14,113 nucleotides of DNA from an uncultured Murdochiella sp. (lineage in GTDB: Bacteria > Bacillota > Clostridia > Tissierellales > Peptoniphilaceae), in contig NZ_CABTXF010000032.1 in the NCBI RefSeq assembly GCF_902488755.1, forward strand, positions 1-14,113, in the 5' to 3' direction. Under the pieces are notes generated by a model. It saw only the letters and a list, made by a program, of their open reading frames with translations. It was not told the DNA's origin and made no database searches. The position numbers were made by a program, and so were the translations under genes. Below, piece by piece: positions 1-6,163 of this stretch (the first letter of the stretch is position 1; every line of letters starts with the position of its first letter).

Positions 1-25
1 TTCAAGAAGAAGGCGGCATACGAGA
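1..25. other. Adapter-like sequence at left contig end
   Basis: Positions 3-25 match the start of the Illumina P7 primer (CAAGCAGAAGACGGCATACG...) with only two mismatches, at positions 7 and 13. A similar copy lies in inverted orientation at the right end of the window. This is most simply read-through adapter left on a contig end. The coding frame of the uracil permease runs through it, but the last eight or so residues encoded here should not be trusted. Confidence 0.8.
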
Positions 26-630
26 ACCGCAAGAATAAGAGGAATGATACGAAGCATCCCCTTGCCCCAAATGTTGAAAAAGATAATGGTGGCAATAGCG
101 ATAATGGCCAGAGACCAGTCGGTGGATGCGTTACCGATAGCGGATGGCGCCAATGTCAGTCCGATGGAAATGATAATCGGACCGGTCACGACAGGTGGGA
201 AGAAGCGCATTACCCGTTCCACGCCGAAGCGATAGATGAAGAACGCAAGAACGACGTAGACCAGTCCTGCAGCAAAAACACCACCTCCGGCATAGGGGAG
301 CATTGCCGTATTCGGTTGTCCATTCACGAGGGGAGCGACTGCGGCATAACCGCCCAGAAAGGCGAAAGAAGAGCCAAGAAAAGCCGGAACACGTCCCTTT
401 GTGATGAAATGAAACAGAAGGGTACCGAGTCCGGCCATTAATAATGTGGTGGAAATATCGAGTCCGGTAAGCAAGGGGACGAGAATCGTCGCTCCAAACA
501 TAGCGAACAAGTGTTGCAGTCCCAGCAAAAGCCGAGTAGGCAGCGCCATGGTGCGAATATCCCAAATGGCAATTTCTCCGGGCATTACGTTTTTGGATTT
601 CGTTTCATCCGTATGTATCGTGTGTTCCAT
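1..630 (-). CDS. uraA: Uracil permease (NCS2 family), 3' end missing
   Basis: Membrane transporter that imports uracil with a cation, normally protons, for pyrimidine salvage. The reading frame starts at ATG 630-628 behind a GGAGAG ribosome-binding site and stays open to the window edge, giving 210 residues of a protein usually about 420-430 long. Visible NCS2 hallmarks are QHLFAMFGATILVPLLTG (residues 39-56), GRVPAFLGSSFAFLGG (79-94, the broken substrate-binding helix) and FFPPVVTGPIIISIG (143-157). Hydrophobic membrane segments fill the rest. The last residues, CRLLLE, come from adapter-like bases 1-25 and are probably not real. The gene has its own promoter, but no terminator separates it from the aminotransferase upstream, so read-through is possible. 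It could be called pyrP equally well. A xanthine permease is less likely given the UraA-like motifs. Confidence 0.9.
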   Translation of the reverse strand, partial: MEHTIHTDETKSKNVMPGEIAIWDIRTMALPTRLLLGLQHLFAMFGATILVPLLTGLDISTTLLMAGLGTLLFHFITKGRVPAFLGSSFAFLGGYAAVAPLVNGQPNTAMLPYAGGGVFAAGLVYVVLAFFIYRFGVERVMRFFPPVVTGPIIISIGLTLAPSAIGNASTDWSLAIIAIATIIFFNIWGKGMLRIIPLILAVLVCRLLLE

Positions 631-648
631 ACTCTCTCCATTCTGTAC

Positions 649-674
649 GAACGCCCGGGTTGCCCCGAGCGTTC
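649..674 (-). promoter_or_regulatory. Strong GCAA-capped hairpin in the uracil permease leader
   Basis: An 11-bp stem (GAACGCTCGGG pairing with CCCGGGCGTTC, one G-U pair) closed by the GNRA tetraloop GCAA lies between the predicted start of transcription and the ribosome-binding site. No U-run follows, so it is not an intrinsic terminator. I do not see the conserved loop of a PyrR-binding site. It may stabilise the mRNA 5' end or bind a regulator. Confidence 0.6.
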
Positions 675-687
675 CTTAGCCCAAAAT

Positions 688-723
688 TGTAAGCATTATA
701 GCAGACCTTTTTTTCTGCTGCAA
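688..723 (-). promoter_or_regulatory. Sigma-A promoter of uracil permease
   Basis: On the minus strand, -35 TTGCAG (723-718) and a perfect -10 TATAAT (700-695) are separated by 17 bases. Seven bases downstream of the -10, transcription would begin at A688 with AATTTTGGGC. The start resembles those of E. coli pyrimidine genes controlled by UTP-dependent slippage. No other strong promoter lies between this gene and the aminotransferase. Confidence 0.8.
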
Positions 724-792
724 GATGAGCGTTACCTCTTTTTTCTCTGCAGAACGATGATGAGAGTTTATTTTCGTTGATCAGTGACGATG

Positions 793-1986
793 TTATTTTC
801 GCCCCGGATAAACGGCTAAGCCCTTTTGAATGATGCGGAGTGCGCGCACCAAGTCGTCTTTTTCTACGCAATAGGAGATGCGGATTTCATCGTCACCGAG
901 TCCCGGTGTATAGTAGAAGTCCGCGGCAGGCGTAACCAAGACGGTTTCTCCGTCCACGGAGAAATCGTTGAGCAACCATTGAATAAACTTTTCCGCATTG
1001 TCTACCGGCAATTTCACCAGCGAATAAAAGGCGCCTTCCGGCTCGGAATAGCGGATTTCAGGCATCTCACGGAAAACCTCAAGCATGGCTTCACGGCGCA
1101 CGCGATAGATTTCGCGTACTCCTTCATGGTAGCGTTCATCAATGCGGCTAAGCGCGGCGACAGCACTCTGTTCGGAGGCGGAAACACCGAGATTCATCTG
1201 ACAGAGTTTAGCAAAAGCCTGTTTTAATTCGGTATTATAAGTCGCCGCCGTACCGATACGTGTGCCACAGGCAGCATATTTTTTAGAGGCACTGTCCAAC
1301 AGAATAAGCTGGTCGCGAATCTCTTCAAATTCATATAGGGAGATGAATGGGTGAGGCGTAAAGTTAAATTCGCGATAGACTTCATCTGAAATGACAACCA
1401 GGTCGTGTTTCTTGGCAAAGTGAACGATGGTTTCCAGTTCTTCGCGTCGATAGACGCGACCGTTAGGATTACAGGGGTTAGAAAGCAAAATCGCACGCAC
1501 GCTTTTGTCGTACTGCGCTTCAAATGCGGATTCGTCCGGAATCGTATAATTATCCTCTGCACGCGCGGTGACGGCACGAACATGTACGCCGAAAAGATGC
1601 GTTATCATTTGATAGTTGGTATAAAACGGCTCGATGAGCAGCATGGCATCGTCAGGATTACAGGTAGCGGTTATCGCAAACCGGATCCCTTCCATAGCGC
1701 CACCGGTGACGAAAATATCGTCTGCGGCGTATTGAATCCCATATCGGGCATAGTACGCCTGCTGCGCTTTACGCATTTCCTCGATTCCCGTTGCATTGGG
1801 ATAGCGCACGGTGCCTTCCGGAATCTGCTTTAGCGCTTCAAAATATTCTCGTGGGGTGGGCAAATCCGGTTGCCCAATGCTCAGGCGAATAACCTTTACG
1901 CCACGTTCTTCTGCTGCTTTTGCCATGCCTAAGTAACGTCGAGTAGGGGATACCGGTAATTCCTTAACGCGCTTTGCAATGTTCAT
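793..1986 (-). CDS. Class I/II pyridoxal-phosphate aminotransferase
   Basis: Cytoplasmic PLP enzyme of the aspartate aminotransferase fold, 397 residues, a normal length. Visible in order: SIGQPDLPTP (36-45), which contacts substrate near the N-terminus; SNPCNPNG (169-176) with the cofactor-binding Asn; DEVYREF (201-207) with the Asp that pairs with the pyridine nitrogen and the Tyr that contacts PLP; SASKKYAACGTRIG (232-245), where Lys235 should form the Schiff base; EGAFY (317-321); and RISY (369-372), whose Arg should hold the substrate carboxylate. The start is set by AGGAGG six bases before the ATG. It is divergent from the glutaminase/symporter pair, which suggests a role in glutamate or glutamine-linked nitrogen metabolism. 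The amino-acid specificity (aspartate, alanine or aromatic) cannot be read from the sequence. Confidence 0.92.
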   Translation of the reverse strand: MNIAKRVKELPVSPTRRYLGMAKAAEERGVKVIRLSIGQPDLPTPREYFEALKQIPEGTVRYPNATGIEEMRKAQQAYYARYGIQYAADDIFVTGGAMEGIRFAITATCNPDDAMLLIEPFYTNYQMITHLFGVHVRAVTARAEDNYTIPDESAFEAQYDKSVRAILLSNPCNPNGRVYRREELETIVHFAKKHDLVVISDEVYREFNFTPHPFISLYEFEEIRDQLILLDSASKKYAACGTRIGTAATYNTELKQAFAKLCQMNLGVSASEQSAVAALSRIDERYHEGVREIYRVRREAMLEVFREMPEIRYSEPEGAFYSLVKLPVDNAEKFIQWLLNDFSVDGETVLVTPAADFYYTPGLGDDEIRISYCVEKDDLVRALRIIQKGLAVYPGRK

Positions 1987-2072
1987 GGCTACCTCCTGTT
2001 TTTTGACCGTTTTGAAAAACGATTCATCTCTCTGTAATGATATACGAATTTTTCTTTGCGTGCATCTCTTCT

Positions 2073-2100
2073 TTTCAACTGAAAACGTTTATTGTATACT
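2073..2100 (+). promoter_or_regulatory. Candidate promoter of glsA operon
   Basis: A good -10 TATACT (2095-2100) has a weak -35 TTTCAA (2073-2078) at 16-base spacing. On the opposite strand TTGTCA (2117-2112) and TACAAT (2096-2091) with 15-base spacing overlap it, and could serve the divergent aminotransferase. Neither is ideal, so the exact starts are uncertain. The 183-base gap between the two genes must nevertheless hold both promoters. Confidence 0.4.
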
Positions 2101-2169
2101 CATTTTTAGAGTGACAACGAAAAAAAGTGCTCTGCTTCACCAAATCTGTTTTAGAAAGGAGGTATAGAA

Positions 2170-3096
2170 ATGGATATCCAAGGCGCACTACTGGAAGCGT
2201 ATCATTACGGTCGGGAGTATACCGATCAGGGAAAGGTGGCAGACTATATTCCGGAGCTTGCCAAGCAGAATCCGGAGTTGGTGGGAGCGACCCTTATCAG
2301 CCCTGAAAATGCCGTGTATTCTGTCGGCGACGATCGTTATAAGTTCTCGGCACAGAGTATTGCGAAAATTATTATTTATCTTTGCGTGTTAGAGACGTAT
2401 GATCCGGATTACGTTCGCCAGTTCATCGGGGTAACGCCCTCCTCAAAGCCGTTCAACAGCATTTTGGAACTGGAATTAAGCCATCATAATATTCCCGTCA
2501 ATCCGTTTATCAATGCCGGTGCCATTGTGGCCACTTCTTTATTGATGCAAAAGTACCATGAGAATACTTTTGAGAAGATACGGGAACGTACCCGCGAAGT
2601 GGTTGGCCGAAAGGACCTCGATTATTGTCATGCTATTTATCTTTCGGAGAGCAATTCTGCATATGCCAACCGCGCATTGACCTACATGCTGCTCAATGAC
2701 GGTATTATTTCCACTACGCAGAACGTGGAAGACCTGTTAAACGCTTATTTTCGCGCCTGTTCCCTGTTGGTCAACTCGCTGGATTTGGCTGTTATCGGCA
2801 GCGTGTTGGCGCATAATGGGAAAAACGCGCAGGGAGAGCAGGTTCTTTCCGCTGAAAACGCGGCAATCCTGCGCACGGTCATGGCGACATGCGGAACATA
2901 TGATTATGCCGGTGAATTTGCGCTTTTAGTGGGTATGCCCGCAAAAAGCGGTGTGGGCGGCGGTATCGTGGCAGCGACGCGATCGGGTTATGGCATTGGT
3001 GTATTTAGTCCGAGACTCGATAAACACGGCAATTCCTATGTTGGCGTTCGTATGCTGGAACGGCTTTCCACGTTGTTAAACCTGCACATTTATTGA
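2170..3096 (+). CDS. glsA: Glutaminase A (L-glutamine amidohydrolase)
   Basis: Hydrolyses L-glutamine to L-glutamate and ammonia in the cytoplasm. The 308-residue protein matches the serine-dependent, beta-lactamase-like glutaminase family in length and motifs. Ser63-x-x-Lys66 (QSIAK) supplies the nucleophile and general base. NPFINAGAI (111-119) holds Asn115. Glu160 and Asn167 sit seven residues apart in LSESNSAYANR, as in the family, and Tyr193, Tyr244 (GTYDYAGEF) and GMPAKSGVGGG (255-265) complete the pocket. An AAGGAGG site precedes the ATG. The symporter gene starts 26 bases after the stop, so the two are probably one operon, like glsA-glnT of Bacillus subtilis. Possible roles are glutamine use as nitrogen or carbon source, or ammonia-based acid resistance. 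The sequence does not decide between them. Confidence 0.95.
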   Translation: MDIQGALLEAYHYGREYTDQGKVADYIPELAKQNPELVGATLISPENAVYSVGDDRYKFSAQSIAKIIIYLCVLETYDPDYVRQFIGVTPSSKPFNSILELELSHHNIPVNPFINAGAIVATSLLMQKYHENTFEKIRERTREVVGRKDLDYCHAIYLSESNSAYANRALTYMLLNDGIISTTQNVEDLLNAYFRACSLLVNSLDLAVIGSVLAHNGKNAQGEQVLSAENAAILRTVMATCGTYDYAGEFALLVGMPAKSGVGGGIVAATRSGYGIGVFSPRLDKHGNSYVGVRMLERLSTLLNLHIY

Positions 3097-3122
3097 ACTT
3101 ATGAATTGACAAGGAGAAAACT

Positions 3123-4538
3123 ATGCTGGATAAATTATTTGGCGTTATAGGAAGTATCAACGGCGTTCTCTACTATCCAATACTTATCATCTTGCTGCTT
3201 GGCATCGGTTTGTATTTCACTATCCGGACCGGCTTCCTGCAGGGAAGAATGTTCAAAGAAGCCATCAATGTGGTAAAGGAAAAACCGGCGGACAAAGATT
3301 CGGTTTCCTCTTTTCAAGCGTTGATGGTATCTACCGCATCCCGTGTCGGCACCGGCAACATCGTCGGCGTATCCAGCGCGTTATGCTTAGGCGGTTACGG
3401 TGCTATTTTCTGGATGTGGATTGTCGCTATCATTGGCGGTGCTTCCGCTTTTGTTGAATCCACGTTGGCGCAGATTTATAAGCGCAAAGATCCCGATGGG
3501 GGAAGTTATGGCGGTCCGGCGTATTACATTGAGTCGGCGCTTCACAGTCGTACGCTTGGCGTGATTTTTGCCATTTCTCTGATTGCTACCTATGCTGTAG
3601 GTTTCAATATGCTTGCGGCGTTTAACTTGCAGACGAGCTTTTCCGCGTACAGTTTTTACAATAAAGAGGTTACTCCCTGGATTATCGGTGGCGTGTTGGC
3701 ACTGATTACCGCATACTGCATCTTCGGTGGCGGTAAGCGCATCATTCAGTTCACCTCTACCTTAGTTCCGATTATGGGCATTATCTTCGTTCTTGTATCG
3801 CTTATCATGATTATCAAGAACATCGGCTATATGCCTACCGTTTTTGGTCGCATCTTCTCTGACGCATTCAATTTCAAGGCCATTTTTGGCGGCATTGCCG
3901 GTTCCAGTCTGATGTATGGCGTAAAGCGCGGCTTGTATTCCAATGAAGCCGGTATCGGTTCCGCACCGAATGCGGCAGCGGCTGCCAGCGTTAGCCATCC
4001 GGTAAAGCAGGGTTTGGTGCAGATGCTCTCCGTATTTATTGATACGCTGTTAATCTGCTCAGCTACGGCATTCATGTGCTTAAGCTCTGGCGTTGAGCCG
4101 GCGGAAGCACTCGATGGTGCTCCGTATGTACAAGAAGCGGTTGCTACCTTCCTTGGAAAATTCGGTGCTCCCTTCATTACTTTCTCGCTGGCGTTGTTCG
4201 CATTTACGACGCTCATCGGAAACCTCTTCTATGTTGATAACAACTTAGCATACGTGCAAGGCAAAAAACCGAGCAAAAACTTCATGATCGTGTATCGTAT
4301 TATCGCGGTTTTGGTCATTTTCCTCGGCGCAGCGCAGAAATCGACCTATGCTTGGGATTTGGGCGACTTGCTCATGGGCGTTATGGCATTAATCAACCTG
4401 CCTGCCATCTTTATCCTCAGCAAGACGGCTATTGCTGCGTTGAAAGACTACGAGAAACAGAAGAAAGAGGGTAAGAATCCGGTATTCCAAGCCAAGAGCA
4501 TTGGTTTGGACGACAGCAAACTGGATTTCTGGAAATAA
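3123..4538 (+). CDS. AGCS-family amino acid:Na+ symporter
   Basis: Integral membrane carrier of the alanine/glycine:cation symporter family, 471 residues, the usual length. Family signatures visible are STASRVGTGNIVGV (70-83), at the unwound substrate-binding helix; FVESTLAQIYK (110-120); GGSYGGPAYYI (126-136); and RGLYSNEAGIGSAPNAAA (269-286). About ten hydrophobic helices can be counted. The cytoplasmic tail is charged and ends in GLDDSKLDFWK. An AAGGAG site precedes the ATG and a strong terminator follows the stop. The family carries alanine, glycine or glutamine. Because the gene follows glsA directly, glutamine is the most attractive substrate and glnT a possible name, but this rests on context. 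Alanine or glycine remains possible, since the motifs do not decide substrate. Confidence 0.9.
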   Translation: MLDKLFGVIGSINGVLYYPILIILLLGIGLYFTIRTGFLQGRMFKEAINVVKEKPADKDSVSSFQALMVSTASRVGTGNIVGVSSALCLGGYGAIFWMWIVAIIGGASAFVESTLAQIYKRKDPDGGSYGGPAYYIESALHSRTLGVIFAISLIATYAVGFNMLAAFNLQTSFSAYSFYNKEVTPWIIGGVLALITAYCIFGGGKRIIQFTSTLVPIMGIIFVLVSLIMIIKNIGYMPTVFGRIFSDAFNFKAIFGGIAGSSLMYGVKRGLYSNEAGIGSAPNAAAAASVSHPVKQGLVQMLSVFIDTLLICSATAFMCLSSGVEPAEALDGAPYVQEAVATFLGKFGAPFITFSLALFAFTTLIGNLFYVDNNLAYVQGKKPSKNFMIVYRIIAVLVIFLGAAQKSTYAWDLGDLLMGVMALINLPAIFILSKTAIAALKDYEKQKKEGKNPVFQAKSIGLDDSKLDFWK

Positions 4539-4546
4539 GAAATGCC

Positions 4547-4587
4547 TCCCCTCGTCCGCATTCTGTGGACGAGGGGAATCTTTTCTT
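4547..4587 (+). terminator. Intrinsic terminator of glsA-symporter operon
   Basis: An 11-bp GC-rich perfect stem (CCCCTCGTCC pairing with GGACGAGGGG plus a closing T-A pair) with a 9-base loop is followed by the T-rich stretch ATCTTTTCTT. It starts eight bases after the symporter stop codon. Confidence 0.88.
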
Positions 4588-4614
4588 GCAGGATGCTCTT
4601 CGGCGTGATACAAT
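4586..4614 (+). promoter_or_regulatory. Sigma-A promoter of tRNA-Cys
   Basis: TTGCAG (4586-4591) and TACAAT (4609-4614) are separated by 17 bases. Transcription would begin near 4621, about 17 bases before the mature tRNA. The -35 overlaps the T-stretch of the preceding terminator. Confidence 0.75.
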
Positions 4615-4637
4615 CTCTTCCACGTGATTCGTTTTGT

Positions 4638-4708
4638 GGCGACATAGCCAAGTGGTAAGGCAGAGGTCTGCAACACCTTCACCCCCAGTTCAAATCTGGG
4701 TGTCGCCT
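4638..4708 (+). tRNA. tRNA-Cys (anticodon GCA)
   Basis: A full 71-base cloverleaf folds by hand. The acceptor stem is GGCGACA with TGTCGCC. The D arm is GCC/GGC. The anticodon stem is GAGGT/ACCTT around loop CTGCAAC, with GCA at 4670-4672. The variable region has 4 bases, and the T arm is CCCAG/CTGGG with loop TTCAAAT. The discriminator is U, as is typical for tRNA-Cys. CCA is not encoded, so it must be added after transcription. The gene stands alone between its own promoter and terminator. Confidence 0.97.
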
Positions 4709-4714
4709 TAAAAT

Positions 4715-4730
4715 GCCGAAGCAATTCGGC
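4715..4730 (+). other. Small GCAA hairpin directly after tRNA-Cys
   Basis: A 6-bp stem GCCGAA/TTCGGC with a GCAA tetraloop lies six bases after the tRNA 3' end and just before the terminator hairpin. It has no U-run. It may protect or set the 3' trailer for processing. This is inferred from shape only. Confidence 0.5.
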
Positions 4731-4766
4731 AAAACAGAGTGCTGGTTTCAGCACTCTGTTTTTTTA
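4731..4766 (+). terminator. Intrinsic terminator of tRNA-Cys
   Basis: A perfect stem (AAAACAGAGTGCTG with CAGCACTCTGTTTT, loop GTTT) runs into seven consecutive T residues (4759-4765). This is a strong factor-independent terminator ending the tRNA transcript about 50 bases before hisS. Confidence 0.92.
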
Positions 4767-4779
4767 TTCCCGGTCGTTG

Positions 4780-4785
4780 TACAAT
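4780..4785 (+). promoter_or_regulatory. Candidate -10 for hisS-thrS
   Basis: TACAAT lies 28 bases before the hisS start codon and after the tRNA terminator. The -35 position (TGTTTT at 17-base spacing) falls in the terminator and is poor. Some promoter is expected here because a strong terminator precedes hisS. No T-box leader fits in the gap. Confidence 0.35.
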
Positions 4786-4813
4786 AAGCGAAAGACGAAA
4801 AAAGGAGGTCACA

Positions 4814-6163
4814 ATGATTCAACCGAGTATTATGGCGGGATTTATGGAGCTTTTGCCCGAAGAGCAGGTGCTGTTTGAACGTGTCAAGCAAGCCATCGAA
4901 AAAACGTATCAGCATTACGGATACTGGCCTTTGGATACACCGGCAATCGAAAAAAATGAGATTCTTTTTGCGAAAGGTGGCGGCGAGACAACAAAACAGA
5001 TCTACCACATTGAAAAGGGCGAGAATTCGGTTGATCAATCGTTGCGCTTTGATTTAACCGTTCCGCTGGCGCGTTATGTAGCACAGCATTCTTCTGAACT
5101 GTCCTTTCCATTTCGACGTTATCACATCGGTAAAGTGTATCGCGGAGAGCGTAACCAAAAAGGACGGTATCGTGAATTCTATCAAGCCGATGTGGACGTT
5201 ATCGGTCTCGATGAACTTTCGGTCGTTAATGATGCTGAATGTCCGGCGGTGATCTACGAAGTATTCCGTGCTTTGGGGATTCCCGGCGTACACATTCACA
5301 TCAATCATCGCGGAATGCTCAATGGGTTCTTTGCCTCCATCGGAATCCGCGATGCGCAGGAAGTCCTTCACGCCATCGATAAGCTCGCTAAAATTGGCGC
5401 CGATGCCGTTGGCGATTTGTTGGAGATGAGTGGCGTGAATCAACAGCAGCAGGAAGAAATTTTCCGCTTCATCGGGTTGACAGATGAACGTTCGGCAGAA
5501 GAGCGACTCGAAGCCTATAATCAGTCGCTTGCACCGGATGCGCCCGGCGCAGAACAGTTTAAGCAAGGTTGGGCGGATCTTCAGCTCATTATGAAGGGAA
5601 TGCAGGGTTTCGGTATGCCGAAAGAAGCCATCGTCCTCGATTTATCCATCACACGCGGACTGGATTACTATACGGGCGTAGTGTATGAAACCTTTATAGA
5701 AGGGTATGAATCCATCGGTTCTGTTGCTTCCGGCGGTCGCTACGATGATTTAGCTTCCAACTTCACGAAGTTAAAAATGCCGGGCGTCGGTATTTCCATA
5801 GGAGTAACACGTCTATTCTATCAGCTGCGCGAGGCGAACCTCATTCAGCCGAAAAAAGGCGAATATATCCAAACCCTGGTGTTGCCAATGAGTGATGCGG
5901 AATTGGATTTCTCCTTGGAATGCGTGCGTGCGTTGCGTGAAGCGAACATCCGCGTGCAACTGTATACCGAATCGGGAAGAATGAAAAAGAAATTCTCTTA
6001 TGCGGATGCCATCGGCGTGCGTTACGTTCTGATTATTGGAGAGAGCGAGCGAGAAGCCGGTGTCGTGAGCCTTAAGGATATGCAAAGTGGAGAACAAGCA
6101 ACGATGACACTTGCTGAAGCGATCACCAAGATGGCCGAAGCAAGCGGAAGGGGGAACGAATGA
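4814..6163 (+). CDS. hisS: Histidyl-tRNA synthetase
   Basis: Class II synthetase charging tRNA-His with histidine, 449 residues from the ATG at 4814, chosen for the AAGGAGGT site just upstream. An in-frame GTG at 4739 has no such site and lies in the tRNA terminator. The catalytic core shows motif 2 in VYRGERNQKGRYREF (108-122), the histidine-binding RGLDYYTG (281-288), SVASGGRYDDL (303-313) and motif 3 in GVGISIGVTRLF (324-335). The anticodon-binding domain covers about 350-440. RFDLTVPLARYVA (78-90) and QADVDVIG (124-131) are of the eukaryote/archaea-like type, unlike the LRPEGT form of E. coli and B. subtilis. All catalytic motifs are intact, so this is a working synthetase and not a HisZ paralogue. 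The stop overlaps the thrS start, and the two genes are co-transcribed. Confidence 0.96.
   Translation: MIQPSIMAGFMELLPEEQVLFERVKQAIEKTYQHYGYWPLDTPAIEKNEILFAKGGGETTKQIYHIEKGENSVDQSLRFDLTVPLARYVAQHSSELSFPFRRYHIGKVYRGERNQKGRYREFYQADVDVIGLDELSVVNDAECPAVIYEVFRALGIPGVHIHINHRGMLNGFFASIGIRDAQEVLHAIDKLAKIGADAVGDLLEMSGVNQQQQEEIFRFIGLTDERSAEERLEAYNQSLAPDAPGAEQFKQGWADLQLIMKGMQGFGMPKEAIVLDLSITRGLDYYTGVVYETFIEGYESIGSVASGGRYDDLASNFTKLKMPGVGISIGVTRLFYQLREANLIQPKKGEYIQTLVLPMSDAELDFSLECVRALREANIRVQLYTESGRMKKKFSYADAIGVRYVLIIGESEREAGVVSLKDMQSGEQATMTLAEAITKMAEASGRGNE

Noticed and set aside
131..565. 144-codon minus-strand frame near the left end
   Set aside because: It is an alternative frame inside the uracil permease, whose real frame starts at 630 and shows clear NCS2 motifs.
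631..792. PyrR-type attenuator before the uracil permease
   Set aside because: No terminator with U-run, no antiterminator and no PyrR loop consensus are visible. Only a hairpin without U-run is present.
4389..4754. Minus-strand frame of 121 codons across the tRNA-Cys region
   Set aside because: It runs antisense through the symporter end, two terminators and the tRNA, has no recognisable features and is a shadow frame.
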